Origin: Paenibacillus zeirhizosphaerae
GTDB taxonomy: Bacteria > Bacillota > Bacilli > Paenibacillales > Paenibacillaceae
Assembly: GCF_030705605.1 (NCBI RefSeq)
Contig: NZ_JAPCKK010000015.1
Span: 1 to 50,080 of the forward strand
Direction: 5' to 3'
Length of the DNA: 50,080 nucleotides
Under the pieces are notes generated by a model that saw only the letters and a list, made by a program, of their open reading frames with translations, was not told where the DNA came from and did no database searches. Positions 1 to 9,305 of the stretch are shown piece after piece. Position 1 is the first letter of the stretch, and every line of letters begins with the position of its first letter. A program made the position numbers and the translations under genes.

Positions 1-125
1 CATGGACTTAGAACGCTTTTGTAATCTGCATGCCCATGAATGACGAGCATCGGAAAGCCGTATGAGGGAAAACCTCACGTACGGTTTGATGAGGAGGGGC
101 AGGAATCCCTGCCCTTTACTCTAGC
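1..125 (+). mobile_element. Group II intron, 3' end only (domains V and VI)
   Basis: Positions 54-86 fold as a group II intron domain V. The lower stem AGCCGTA pairs with TACGGTTT and contains the catalytic AGC triad. A two-base bulge (CG) follows, then an upper stem TGAGG/CCTCA closed by an A-rich loop. Directly after it, a GGGCAGG/CCTGCCC hairpin with outer GAG/CTC pairs and a TTTA bulge near the 3' side matches domain VI with its branch-point A. The intron probably ends near position 121-125. The reverse transcriptase/maturase would lie left of the window. The domain V terminal loop looks one base shorter than the common form, so activity is uncertain. No coding claim is made for this stretch. 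Confidence 0.75.
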
Positions 126-258
126 CGAAGGGTCAACAGCGATTGTAGGAATGCTTCGTTCTCGGAGCGCCTCACAGCGCACGAAAGGAGTACCCCAAAT
201 GCAAAGAGGTTCCCTTGAGTCAGTGAACCTTTTGAGACGCTCGATGTCATCGATTCCC

Positions 259-2628
259 CTATTTTGTACCTAAATGCACGGAGCCTGGGACGGTGTGATC
301 CGTATTCAAATTCGTGCCCGGTTGTGTGTCAGCATACAGCTTCCGGTATTGGCCCGGCGTGCAGCCGGTTTCTTTCTTGAACTTGCGGATGAAATTCGGA
401 GTGTCCAGGTAGCCGACCCGCTCGATAATGTCCTTTAGAGGATCATTGGTAGTGAGCAGCAGCCGGATCACTTCATTCATGCGCAAATGCCAAATGTACT
501 GCGAAAAGGTGGAGCCTGTTTTTTCTTTAAAGCAGCGGCTCAAATAGGAAGTGGATATGGAATACTTTAATGCCAGCTGCTCCAGACTCAGCGTGTAATC
601 GGCGAACTGCCGGTCGACATAGCTGACAATATCGTCCACCAGCGAGCTTTGCTGCTGTTCCGCCTTGCGTTCGATCTGGGCGCAAATCTGCATCGCCAGC
701 ATTTCCAGGGTGCTTTCCAGTTCTTCAAGCGTTTCGAAGGAGGTGAACCTGGGAATATCGCGGATGACACTGGTCATGCCGGACTCGGATGCGATTTTGA
801 GCAGGGAATTCAGCAGGTCAAAGCAGATGCAGCGCAGCAGCGCCGCCGATACCGGCTGATTGCGGATGTCCGCGATGATGGAATTGATCATCTGCACGGC
901 GACGGATTCGTTTCCTTGTTTAAGGCTCTGCTCCAGCTTGAGCAGCGATTTTTTGGAAACCCAGAAAGCTTCGGGTGACGAACTGGTCAGGTTTTCAAAG
1001 AACGTAATGCTTCCCTGGCCTCCGAGCATACGGAATTCCAGAGCGGTGGCCGCTTCAATAAACGACTGGTTTATTTCACCCAGAGAATCATACGGTGTTC
1101 CCACCCCGATGGACGGATGAAGGGAGAAGGATTCAACTACCCTTGCCCGCATCGAATCGGCGGTATTCTGGATTCTTTCGTGCAGCGAGGTTCCTTCATC
1201 TTCCGCAATGCTGACGATCAGCGCGAAGGGATCGGCAGGTGAAAATTCAATGCCATACACATGGGCTTTCAATTCCGGAAGCTCCAGGTCGCTGTACAGC
1301 TTGTAAATCATTCTACGGTCCAGTCCCGACTTGGAGGCTGCCGGGAATTCGTCCCAGGTGAGCAGCATGACAAAATAGCTGCTCTTCGTCTGCGGGAACT
1401 GCAGTCCCATGGAGCGGATAATGGTATCCAGTCCTTCGGCACTCGGATTTCTGTGCTTGAGCAGGGTCAGCAGGAAGTGGTTGCGCACATAGGGCTCCTG
1501 AATATCAATGCGCACGCTGTAGTCATGAATGGTTTGGCGAATCCATTCCCACTCCCCGCCGGATCTAACCGTATCGAGGGATTTGGTGCCGGTTTTCACT
1601 CTTGCAAATTCAAGCAGGTCCTGAATGGGGTGATACTGCCGTCTTGCAAGCATAATGGCGGCGGTGACTCCCGTCAGCGCTACGGCGGCGAATACGATCA
1701 GAATCAGAGTCTGCACATGAACGATCCGGCTGAAAAACTGGCTGCTTGGCATGGTGGTCATGTAGGTCCAGCCATTTTCCTCGGATTGCACGGCCACAAC
1801 GGATTGCTGTTCCTCATTCAGCGTCAGACTGTGAATGCCGGGACCCAATGCGACGAGCTTATCTAATTCGTCTTCAGGGATAGCTCCCCCGTGATTGTTG
1901 GACGTCAAAACCCGTCCTTTTTCATTGAAAATATAGCTGTTCCCGGAAAAGTTATTCAGAATGGAATCCATCACACCCGTAAGCTTGGATTCCTCCATCA
2001 GATACATGACGGTGGCATAAGGATAGGGGTCATTCGGTTTGATCGGAATAAGGAGCGAGAGGATCGATTCCTGCCGTGAATTCACGCTGACCCGTTCAGC
2101 AGGGCGCATAAGCGGATGAGTCACTTCGTTCAGGTCATTGCGCAGATCTTCCGGGCTCCACTTGCTGAACTGGTACTTCTGGTTAAAAACAACTTCGAGA
2201 TTCGTATGACCGGCAGAGGAATAAATGACAGGGTCGCCGCGAAAATAAAGGAACAGATCGTCAAGGATTTGACTGTTGGCTCTGTAATTGGCCAGAGCAT
2301 TGATGGCTTCGCGGCTATAATAAGGGTGGCGCACCATGTAAGGGGTCAGATGCTCGTCATAGGCGATGCGTCCGGCAATATCCTGTAGCTCCGCCATACG
2401 ACTGTCAATGGTCAAACGCACCTGATTTAGCTGATTGACGTTAGACTGCTCGATTTCAGAGCGCAGGCTGGTAATTGCGCTATTGTAGACGAGTACCGTC
2501 ACACCAGTGAGCGGAATCAGAAAAATAAGAATATAAGACAAGGTATACCTCAGCAACAGCTTGGATTTGAAATCATTCCAGTTCATTCTGCCTGAATTGA
2601 ATTTCGGCAGCTTAGGAATTCTGCTCAT
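259..2628 (-). CDS. Membrane-anchored AraC-family transcriptional regulator
   Basis: A one-component sensor-regulator of about 789 residues. TM helix 1 is at about residues 28-50 and TM helix 2 at about 306-328; they bracket an extracytoplasmic sensing region of about 255 residues (Cache-like by topology, not by a motif I can prove). A long cytoplasmic linker leads to a C-terminal AraC/XylS double helix-turn-helix over roughly the last 110 residues, with the typical 'LSRCFKEKTG' and 'FIRKFKKETG' helices. The ATG at 2628 is preferred over an upstream GTG because GGAGG lies about 11 bases before it. It is divergent from the glycosidase at 2804. In Paenibacillus such regulators commonly control an adjacent carbohydrate gene, so it probably senses that gene's substrate or product (inference). 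Confidence 0.88.
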   Translation of the reverse strand: MSRIPKLPKFNSGRMNWNDFKSKLLLRYTLSYILIFLIPLTGVTVLVYNSAITSLRSEIEQSNVNQLNQVRLTIDSRMAELQDIAGRIAYDEHLTPYMVRHPYYSREAINALANYRANSQILDDLFLYFRGDPVIYSSAGHTNLEVVFNQKYQFSKWSPEDLRNDLNEVTHPLMRPAERVSVNSRQESILSLLIPIKPNDPYPYATVMYLMEESKLTGVMDSILNNFSGNSYIFNEKGRVLTSNNHGGAIPEDELDKLVALGPGIHSLTLNEEQQSVVAVQSEENGWTYMTTMPSSQFFSRIVHVQTLILIVFAAVALTGVTAAIMLARRQYHPIQDLLEFARVKTGTKSLDTVRSGGEWEWIRQTIHDYSVRIDIQEPYVRNHFLLTLLKHRNPSAEGLDTIIRSMGLQFPQTKSSYFVMLLTWDEFPAASKSGLDRRMIYKLYSDLELPELKAHVYGIEFSPADPFALIVSIAEDEGTSLHERIQNTADSMRARVVESFSLHPSIGVGTPYDSLGEINQSFIEAATALEFRMLGGQGSITFFENLTSSSPEAFWVSKKSLLKLEQSLKQGNESVAVQMINSIIADIRNQPVSAALLRCICFDLLNSLLKIASESGMTSVIRDIPRFTSFETLEELESTLEMLAMQICAQIERKAEQQQSSLVDDIVSYVDRQFADYTLSLEQLALKYSISTSYLSRCFKEKTGSTFSQYIWHLRMNEVIRLLLTTNDPLKDIIERVGYLDTPNFIRKFKKETGCTPGQYRKLYADTQPGTNLNTDHTVPGSVHLGTK

Positions 2629-2682
2629 GATGTCCCTGCCTCCAATCTTTATCTTTTCCGTAATCACATCAAATGTAAGGTT

Positions 2683-2696
2683 TGAAAGCGTTTTAT
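2683..2696. promoter_or_regulatory. cre-like (CcpA) site in divergent intergenic region
   Basis: TGAAAGCGTTTTAT matches the catabolite-responsive element consensus TGWAANCGNTNWCA at all positions except the last two. It lies between the AraC-type regulator and the glycosidase, where it could affect both. This is a sequence match only. Confidence 0.4.
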
Positions 2697-2803
2697 ATGT
2701 TGTTAACCTAATTATGCAATAAAATTTACCGAGGGGGAAGGAAATAGTTAGAATCTGCGAAATTGAATATATAACAAACTTTCAAACTTGGGAGATGTAA
2801 AAC

Positions 2804-5800
2804 ATGACCGAAAATGCGATTGTCTTTTATGACCCGTCTTTTCCTTACGAAGGAGCCAGACCGGAGGGGGAGCTGTTCGAGGAACTGCGGAATACGTATA
2901 CATTGGTTGATGCAGAGGGGCTTCCCGCCGCGCTGCAAAGTGGCTCGGCAGACTGCCTGATTCACTTGCACGGCTCTTATTTCCCGAAGCAGGCATGGCC
3001 TGAGATTAAATCCTTTCTGCTCAATGGCGGGGGGCTGATCTGTATAGGCGGCGCTCCGTTCAAACAACCGGTCTCTCTGGAGCAAGGGGCGTGGAGCATC
3101 AAAGGCGAGCAGACAGCCTATCATCAGGAGCTGGGTATTCATGAGGCGTTAGCCGTGGACGGCAGCCGTGCGGCATCCTTCCGCCATAATCCGGATCTTC
3201 CTCTTCTGGAGGGAAGAGAGCATCTGTTTTCGGTCGAACCGACCTACGGTTTGATTCTGCATGTAACCCGGGAAAGGGACCAGCTCCAGCAGGCAACAGG
3301 CTCCTCAGGTCCGATGAATGCACGCATTACGCCGCTGCTGTGCGGAGTTTCGGCAGAAGGAAGAGAAGTCTCCGCGCCTGTTGTGCTGCTGGAATATGTG
3401 CGTGGACATTACGCCGGGGGACGCTGGCTATTTGTGAATCAACAGCTGCAAGAGGGCTTCTGGACAGAAGAGGGACTGAAAGCACTGCAGGAATGGGCGG
3501 CTTATTGCTCCGCAGGAGTGACCGAAATCTGGCTGAAGCCAAGCTATGCGGTATATTATGAAGCGGAACGGGCGCATATGACGCTGCAAATCCAAAAAAT
3601 CACCCCGGTGCCAGCGTCTGGCCTAAGCAAATCCAGTAGTACCCAATGGAGCATGGAGCTTTTTGTAACCCGACAGGGCGACAACGAGCCTTTGTGGCAT
3701 AAAACGCTGGAAATACAAGCGACAGAAGAAATACAGTACGCCACCTTCAACATTCCTGTGGATGTAACCCCAGGCTTATATCAAATCACCTGTACGGCTA
3801 TTTCCGAGTCCGGCGAGCGCAGAACACTGCGGCAGGGCTATTGGGGATATGATAAGGAACTGCTGGAGCAGGGGGACTTCTTGAGTGCAGAGCGCGATTA
3901 CTTCAAAAAGGCGGACAAGCCATTCCCTGTGGTTGGCATGACTTACATGACCTCAGATGTCGGCAGAAAATTTGTGCATCTGCCGAACGCCGCCCTTTGG
4001 GATCGGGATATGCAGACGATGAAGGAGGCAGGCATCAACTGGATTCGTACGGGGCTGTGGAGCGCCTGGCGCCATCTGATGTTCGAAGATGGGCACGCCT
4101 CGGAGGAAATTTTGCGTGCGATTGACGCATTTATTCTTACCGCCGCCAAACACGAGCTAGAGGTTACCTTTACGTTTTTCGCTTTTGCCCCGGCCGCATG
4201 GGAAGGACTTAATCCGTATTTGGACCCGAGAAGTGTGCAGGCGCAGAAGAGGTTTATCGCCTCTGTCGTCTCCAGGCATAAGGATACAGTCAATGTGCAG
4301 TGGGATCTGATCAACGAACCTTCTTTGTTTGATCCTATGCGTATTTTCACGGGTCCGCGTACGCTTGGTGATGCCTTCGAGAAGGCCGAATATGTCAAGT
4401 GGCTGCAGCAAAGGCACGGATCGATTGAGGCGCTGCAGGACCGCTGGAATATGACCAGCACGGAGCTGCCTGACTTCGATGCTGTCACTTTGCCGGAGCA
4501 GACGGACATCGCTTTTGATATTGAGGATGTCAAGAAACTGAAGAAAAACACGCGCTGGCTCGACTATACGCTGTTCGGCATGGACATGCACAACCGCTGG
4601 GCGGAAGAGCTGCGCGCCACGATCCGTTCGATTCAGCCCCGGCACCTCGTTACGGTTGGCCAGGACGAAGCGCTTGGCAGAGGGCCGCGTCCGTCGCCGC
4701 TGTTTTATGCGGAAAGTGTAGACTACACCAACGTGCACACCTGGTGGCTGAATGACAGTCTGCTGTGGGACGGTATTTTTGGCAAAAGCCCGGACAAGCC
4801 GCTGCTGGTACAGGAAACGGGAATTATGTATGTGGAGCAGCCGGATAATCGGGCCAAGCGTACGGAAGAAGAGCTGCGCAATTTGCTGGAACGCAAATAC
4901 GCCTATGCTTTCGCCTCAGGAGGGGCGGGGGCCATTCATTGGCTGTGGAACACCAACTACTACATGGACAATGTGTGCGAATCGAACATCGGGGCGCTGC
5001 GTGCGGATGGTACGCAAAAACCGGAGGCGGATGTATCCTATGACTTTGGCGCTTTTATGCAGAGCATTGCGGGTTTGTTTGAGGAACGGAGACTTGAGGA
5101 TGTTGCCGTCGTTTTCCCTTATTCCAATGATTTCTCCAGCCGCCGTTTTGCCTGTGAGGCGACCGCCCGGCTCACGAGGGTGATGGGATATGAGCTCAGA
5201 CAGCCGATACGCGCATTGAGTGAGTACCATTTGGCTTCGCTAGCGACGGAACAGCCTAAGCTGATTATTGTGCCGAGTGCCCATAACTTCAGTGATGATG
5301 CCTTGGATACATTGCTGGGGCATATCGAACAGGAAGGAGGCACATTGCTGTTCACCGGTCCGCTTGGACTGGATGAGTACTGGAAGCCTACGTCAAGAGC
5401 GGAAACCATCGCCGGATCACAGAAGCTGGCTAATGTTGCAAGGGAAGAGACCGTGTTCATCAACGGCTACCGGTATATCGCTTCCTTCAGCGGCAAGAAA
5501 ATCGGTGAGCTCAATAAGGAGGTTCCGGCACAGGAAAACGGAGTACGCAAGGGATGCGAGGTACAGACTTTCGGTCATGGCAAGGGCAAAATCATGTGGT
5601 GTCCGGTTCCGCTGGAATTGAATGAACGGACGGACGTGCTGAAATCTCTCTATGAGACGGCTTTACAGGAAGCAGATGTGGCCAAGCCTGCTTTGACGTG
5701 GGTGAAGGGCGGAGATCATCCGGGCTTATACGGTACAAGACTGCGTTTCCGAGAGGGCAGCCTGTATATCTTCATATCCGAGACCGCAGAGGAGAGTGAA

Positions 5801-5950
5801 ATCGAGGTGAAGGATGAGGAAAGCGGAGTGCTGTACAGTTTTAACCTGAAAGCCGATCGAGCTATGCTGTTCGCCGCTGACCTGGAAGGTTCATTGTTGA
5901 GTGTGTACCGTGACGCTCAAGTGAAAAGCATGCTGCACACAACATCCTGA
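2804..5950 (+). CDS. Large clan-A glycoside hydrolase (GH42/beta-galactosidase-like)
   Basis: A 1048-residue cytoplasmic protein with no signal peptide. The N-terminal ~230 residues look like a Rossmann/glutamine-amidotransferase-like domain (GGGLICIGG). A beta-sandwich linker follows, then a TIM barrel from about residue 370. The barrel holds the clan-A acid/base glutamate in 'WDLINEPS' (E505) and the nucleophile in 'LVQETG' (E671). After the barrel, 'VVFPYSNDFSSRR' and 'GGTLLFTGP' resemble the beta-galactosidase trimerisation fold of GH42. The substrate is not determinable; the GH42/GH5/GH2-like assignment is by architecture. The start follows a GGGAG site. The adjacent divergent AraC regulator suggests substrate-induced expression. 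A terminator follows the gene. Confidence 0.8.
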   Translation: MTENAIVFYDPSFPYEGARPEGELFEELRNTYTLVDAEGLPAALQSGSADCLIHLHGSYFPKQAWPEIKSFLLNGGGLICIGGAPFKQPVSLEQGAWSIKGEQTAYHQELGIHEALAVDGSRAASFRHNPDLPLLEGREHLFSVEPTYGLILHVTRERDQLQQATGSSGPMNARITPLLCGVSAEGREVSAPVVLLEYVRGHYAGGRWLFVNQQLQEGFWTEEGLKALQEWAAYCSAGVTEIWLKPSYAVYYEAERAHMTLQIQKITPVPASGLSKSSSTQWSMELFVTRQGDNEPLWHKTLEIQATEEIQYATFNIPVDVTPGLYQITCTAISESGERRTLRQGYWGYDKELLEQGDFLSAERDYFKKADKPFPVVGMTYMTSDVGRKFVHLPNAALWDRDMQTMKEAGINWIRTGLWSAWRHLMFEDGHASEEILRAIDAFILTAAKHELEVTFTFFAFAPAAWEGLNPYLDPRSVQAQKRFIASVVSRHKDTVNVQWDLINEPSLFDPMRIFTGPRTLGDAFEKAEYVKWLQQRHGSIEALQDRWNMTSTELPDFDAVTLPEQTDIAFDIEDVKKLKKNTRWLDYTLFGMDMHNRWAEELRATIRSIQPRHLVTVGQDEALGRGPRPSPLFYAESVDYTNVHTWWLNDSLLWDGIFGKSPDKPLLVQETGIMYVEQPDNRAKRTEEELRNLLERKYAYAFASGGAGAIHWLWNTNYYMDNVCESNIGALRADGTQKPEADVSYDFGAFMQSIAGLFEERRLEDVAVVFPYSNDFSSRRFACEATARLTRVMGYELRQPIRALSEYHLASLATEQPKLIIVPSAHNFSDDALDTLLGHIEQEGGTLLFTGPLGLDEYWKPTSRAETIAGSQKLANVAREETVFINGYRYIASFSGKKIGELNKEVPAQENGVRKGCEVQTFGHGKGKIMWCPVPLELNERTDVLKSLYETALQEADVAKPALTWVKGGDHPGLYGTRLRFREGSLYIFISETAEESEIEVKDEESGVLYSFNLKADRAMLFAADLEGSLLSVYRDAQVKSMLHTTS

Positions 5951-5962
5951 GAACGTAGAAAT

Positions 5963-6006
5963 CGGGCTTCTGCTGGCTTAACGGCTGTCAGAAGCCTGTT
6001 TTCATT
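5963..6006 (+). terminator. Rho-independent terminator after glycosidase
   Basis: GGCTTCTG pairs with CAGAAGCC across a loop of about 16 bases, followed by TGTTTT. It separates the glycosidase from the Fur-type promoter. Confidence 0.7.
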
Positions 6007-6042
6007 TCATAAATTCTTCTATTATAAAATAGCAAAAATGAA

Positions 6043-6104
6043 TTGACACCCTTAGTGAGAACGATTATCATAAAGCGGATATGTGATAATGATAATCTTT
6101 ATCA
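6043..6104 (+). promoter_or_regulatory. Fur-regulated promoter with two Fur boxes
   Basis: A -35 TTGACA (6043-6048) is exactly 17 bases from a -10-like TATCAT (6066-6071). One Fur-box-like sequence covers the -10 (6056-6074, GAACGATTATCAT core). A stronger one lies downstream at 6084-6104, with the classic GATAATGATAATC core followed by TTTATCA. Both sit just upstream of a siderophore uptake operon, so repression by Fur with iron is the straightforward reading. Confidence 0.85.
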
Positions 6105-6154
6105 TTTAATTACAATAGTATCTTACTTACATATATCTTAAGGGGGAAGTTTCA

Positions 6155-7165
6155 TTGCATATTGTAAAATCTTCTGCTTTTTTGATCATTCTATTGTTTG
6201 CTGTCATTCTATCTGCTTGCGGCGCTCAGAACACAGCCACTGAAGGAGGAGGGAACGCTGCAGAAGGGTCGAACGGCACCTCTCAGGCTCAGGAAACGAG
6301 GACCTTCAAGGACGCTATGGGAGAAATCTCGGTGACTGGTGTGCCTGAGCGCGTGGTTGTGCTGGATTGGACTGCTGCAGAGGATGTATTGGCGCTCGGC
6401 ATGCAGCCGGTGGGCATTACCGATATCGAAGGCATGAAAAAGTGGGTTAACGTTCCGCTGGAAATCGGCGGGGATGTTACGGATATCGGCGACCGCAGCG
6501 CTCCCAATATGGAATTAATCGCTTCCCTGAAGCCGGATTTGATTCTGGGCCTGAAATCCTTGCATGAGGCAAACTACGACGCTTTAAAAGCAATTGCGCC
6601 TACATTGCTGTTCAATCCTTACCCGGAAGAAGGACAGGGTGACCAGTATGAAGACATGGAAAAGACGTTCCTGACCATTGCCGATGTGCTGGACAAGAAT
6701 ACTGAAGCACAGGCTGTGCTGGATGATCTGCAGCAAACGTATGAAACGGCCAAGAAGCAGATCACGGAAGCCGGTGCAGATCAGAAGCCGTTTGTTCTTG
6801 CCATGGCCTTTACCAACCAGAACGCTGTAACGTTCCGTTTATCAACGGATAATGCCCTCGCTGTCAAAACATTGGAGCGTATCGGTCTAAAGAATGCGTA
6901 CCAACCGAAACAGTTTGAGCTTTACGGATTTACGACCACAGACGTTGAAGCGCTGCCTGCGCTGCAGGATGCCAATTTCATTCATATCATCCAGGATGAT
7001 GACAATGTCATTGAGAATCAGTTGAAGGATAACCCGGTCTGGAACGGGCTGAATTTTGTAAAAGAAAACCGTGTTTATGCCCTGGGCGGTGATACCTGGC
7101 CGTACGGAGGCCCGTTGTCGGCCAAGGTTATGGCTGAGAAAGCTGCCGACCTGCTGACCAAGTAA
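6155..7165 (+). CDS. Iron-siderophore ABC transporter substrate-binding lipoprotein
   Basis: A 336-residue class III binding protein of the FhuD/FepB/YfmC type. The N-terminus carries a lipoprotein signal peptide with the lipobox LSAC, cysteine at residue 22, followed by a low-complexity Gly/Asn/Ser/Thr linker. The mature part opens with the typical 'FKDAMGEISVTGVPERVVVLDW' region and contains 'PDLILGLKS', both characteristic of periplasmic-binding-fold siderophore receptors. The start is TTG with AGGGGGAAG about 6 bases upstream. It is expressed from the Fur-type promoter, and the permease starts two bases after its stop. The siderophore cannot be told from sequence. Confidence 0.93.
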   Translation: MHIVKSSAFLIILLFAVILSACGAQNTATEGGGNAAEGSNGTSQAQETRTFKDAMGEISVTGVPERVVVLDWTAAEDVLALGMQPVGITDIEGMKKWVNVPLEIGGDVTDIGDRSAPNMELIASLKPDLILGLKSLHEANYDALKAIAPTLLFNPYPEEGQGDQYEDMEKTFLTIADVLDKNTEAQAVLDDLQQTYETAKKQITEAGADQKPFVLAMAFTNQNAVTFRLSTDNALAVKTLERIGLKNAYQPKQFELYGFTTTDVEALPALQDANFIHIIQDDDNVIENQLKDNPVWNGLNFVKENRVYALGGDTWPYGGPLSAKVMAEKAADLLTK

Positions 7166-7167
7166 CC

Positions 7168-9252
7168 ATGGGCATCTTCAATAGAAATCTCACACCCTTG
7201 CAGCCGGAACAAGCCGCCCGCGCCGGGACAGGCATGCGAACCATCGGGATGCTGGTAGCGGGTCTTGCCGCCATGCTCGTTATTTCGTTTATCAGCCTCA
7301 CCCAAGGTCTGGCGGACATTTCACTGGCCACCGTCATTCAAGCCATTACGGCTCCGCAGGATTTGCCTGATCATCATCTCATCCGGAGTGTGCGTCTGCC
7401 GCGGACCGTGATGGGGTTGCTGTCCGGTGCGGCGCTTGCTGTAGCCGGCGTGTTAATGCAGACGGTCACCCGCAATCCGCTTGCTTCTGGAACAACCCTC
7501 GGCGTCAATGCGGGTGCTTATCTTGCGGTTGTATCCGGGATGATCTTCTGGCCGGTCATGCAGGGACGTTATTCCCTTCTCTTTGCTGTTATCGGGGGGG
7601 CGTTGGCCGCATTGGCCGTGCATGGGTTGGCAGGCGGATCTAAAGGCACGCCGCTGCGTATTGCGTTGTCAGGGATGATTGTGACGCTTGTCCTTTCCTC
7701 CATCACAAGCGCGCTGGTGCTGCTGAATGAGCAGACCACCCAGGGTATATTTCTGTGGGGCTCAGGCTCGCTAGTTCAGAATGACTGGAAAGGTGTGGTT
7801 TTCGCCTGGCCCTGGATTGTTGCGGGACTGGTCGCCGCTTTGTTTTTTGCCCGTCAGTTGGATATGTTGATGCTTTCAGAAGAGACCGCGCGTTCGCTGG
7901 GTCAGCGTGTAGGTCTGGCGAGAGCCGCTGCCATGGCGGCGGCTGTTTTGCTGGCCTGTGTTACCGTCAGTGTCGTGGGGCCTATCGGCTTTATCGGCCT
8001 GATGGCACCTCATTTGGTTCGTTTGACGGGGGTTACCAAACATGCGGGTCTTGTGCCGCTTGCCGCGGTATGGGGGGCGGCCATTCTGACAGGCTCCGAT
8101 ACACTTGCCCGCCTGTTCGTCAATTCGTATGGCGAGCTGCCGGCAGGCGCGATTACCGCTATGATCGGCGGGCCCTGGCTGATCTGGCTTGCCCTGCGTG
8201 TCTCCCGCAGGGTCGAAGGAGGGATGACAACCTCGATGGCTGCAGGCGGTAGGCTCAGATTTGGATCTTACCGTTTGTGGGTTATCCTGTTCAGCTTCTT
8301 GCTTCTTGCCGTATGGACGCTCAGTCTGATGATTGGAACGCTCCCCATTCCGTTTACGGAGATACTTGCGGTATTTTCGGGCGGGGGGGAGGACATGTAC
8401 AGGCAGATATTGATGGAATTCCGTCTGCCGCGTCTGCTTACGGCAGGAATGTCAGGGGTGGCGCTGGCGGTTAGCGGTAGCCTGCTGCAAAGCGCTGTCC
8501 GCAATCCACTTGGTGACCCGCAGATTGTGGGCGTCACGAGCGGCGCGGGAGCGGGCGCTCTCTTCCTGATGATCCTGCTGCCGCAGTTGTCTATCAGTTG
8601 GGTGCCGGCGGGAGCCATGATCGGTGGTCTTGCCGCCGCAGCGCTAGTCTATGCAGCCTCTTGGAGAAGGGGGCTGAACCCGACTATTTTGACGCTTGTC
8701 GGGATTGCCGTAGCCGCCGCAGGCTCAGCGTTGATCAATCTCATGATTATTCATGCCAAGCTGGCCGTAGCTCCCGCCTTGATGTGGATGGCCGGAAGCA
8801 CTTACGGCCGCGGCTGGGCGGAGGTGCTGCAGATCACGCCTGCCCTGATCCTGCTGCTTCCGCTAGCCTGGTGGTTTGGCCGCAGAGTCGACCTGCTTGC
8901 ATTCGGTGACGAAAGTGCGGCTGGAGTCGGCCTGAATGTCCGCAATACCCGGCTGTATACTGCCGTGATTGCCGTGCTGCTGGCTTCCATCGCGGCCTCC
9001 AACGTAGGCGCGGTCGGTTTTATCGGCTTGCTTGCCCCTCATGCTGCGCGTCTGCTTACAGGTACGAATCACCGGCAGAACATGGTGCTCGCCGCCCTCA
9101 TTGGCGGCGTGCTGCTGGCTGGCGCAGATCTGCTCGGCAGAATCGTCATTGTGCCCAAGGAACTGCCGGCTGGCATTGTAACCGCTCTGCTAGGGGCTCC
9201 TTATCTGTTGTTCCTGATGTGGCGCTCATCCAGAATGCCAAGAAGGACATAG
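7168..9252 (+). CDS. Fused double FecCD iron-siderophore permease (FhuB-like)
   Basis: The protein has 694 residues, twice a normal FecCD permease. The first half (about 1-335) and second half (about 350-694) each contain a complete FecCD domain. Each shows 'RLPR', 'RNPLA/RNPLG', the 'GPIGFIGLMAPH' or 'GAVGFIGLLAPH' coupling region and a 'GELPAGAITA' or 'KELPAGIVTA' C-terminal motif. This is the FhuB arrangement, in which one polypeptide supplies both permease subunits; many Bacillus systems use two separate genes. No ATP-binding subunit is nearby, so an ATPase encoded elsewhere must be shared (inference). The start is two bases after the binding-protein stop. Confidence 0.93.
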   Translation: MGIFNRNLTPLQPEQAARAGTGMRTIGMLVAGLAAMLVISFISLTQGLADISLATVIQAITAPQDLPDHHLIRSVRLPRTVMGLLSGAALAVAGVLMQTVTRNPLASGTTLGVNAGAYLAVVSGMIFWPVMQGRYSLLFAVIGGALAALAVHGLAGGSKGTPLRIALSGMIVTLVLSSITSALVLLNEQTTQGIFLWGSGSLVQNDWKGVVFAWPWIVAGLVAALFFARQLDMLMLSEETARSLGQRVGLARAAAMAAAVLLACVTVSVVGPIGFIGLMAPHLVRLTGVTKHAGLVPLAAVWGAAILTGSDTLARLFVNSYGELPAGAITAMIGGPWLIWLALRVSRRVEGGMTTSMAAGGRLRFGSYRLWVILFSFLLLAVWTLSLMIGTLPIPFTEILAVFSGGGEDMYRQILMEFRLPRLLTAGMSGVALAVSGSLLQSAVRNPLGDPQIVGVTSGAGAGALFLMILLPQLSISWVPAGAMIGGLAAAALVYAASWRRGLNPTILTLVGIAVAAAGSALINLMIIHAKLAVAPALMWMAGSTYGRGWAEVLQITPALILLLPLAWWFGRRVDLLAFGDESAAGVGLNVRNTRLYTAVIAVLLASIAASNVGAVGFIGLLAPHAARLLTGTNHRQNMVLAALIGGVLLAGADLLGRIVIVPKELPAGIVTALLGAPYLLFLMWRSSRMPRRT

Positions 9253-9262
9253 CGGTAATGGC

Positions 9263-9305
9263 AAAAAGCCTGCAAACTACATCGGTGTAGTCTGCAGGCT
9301 TTTAT
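9263..9305. terminator. Terminator between permease and convergent RDD remnant
   Basis: A long hairpin: AAAAAGCCTGCA with an inner arm pairs with TGCAGGCTTTTAT. The A-run on the left and T-run on the right let it work in both directions. It lies between convergent genes. Confidence 0.8.

Noticed and set aside
1261..1866. 201-codon plus-strand frame inside the AraC regulator
   Set aside because: It lies wholly antisense to a gene with clear TM helices and an AraC HTH; no ribosome site or recognisable protein.
3943..4551. 202-codon minus-strand frame inside the glycosidase
   Set aside because: Antisense to the conserved barrel with both catalytic glutamates; composition (Ser/Cys-rich) is that of a shadow frame.
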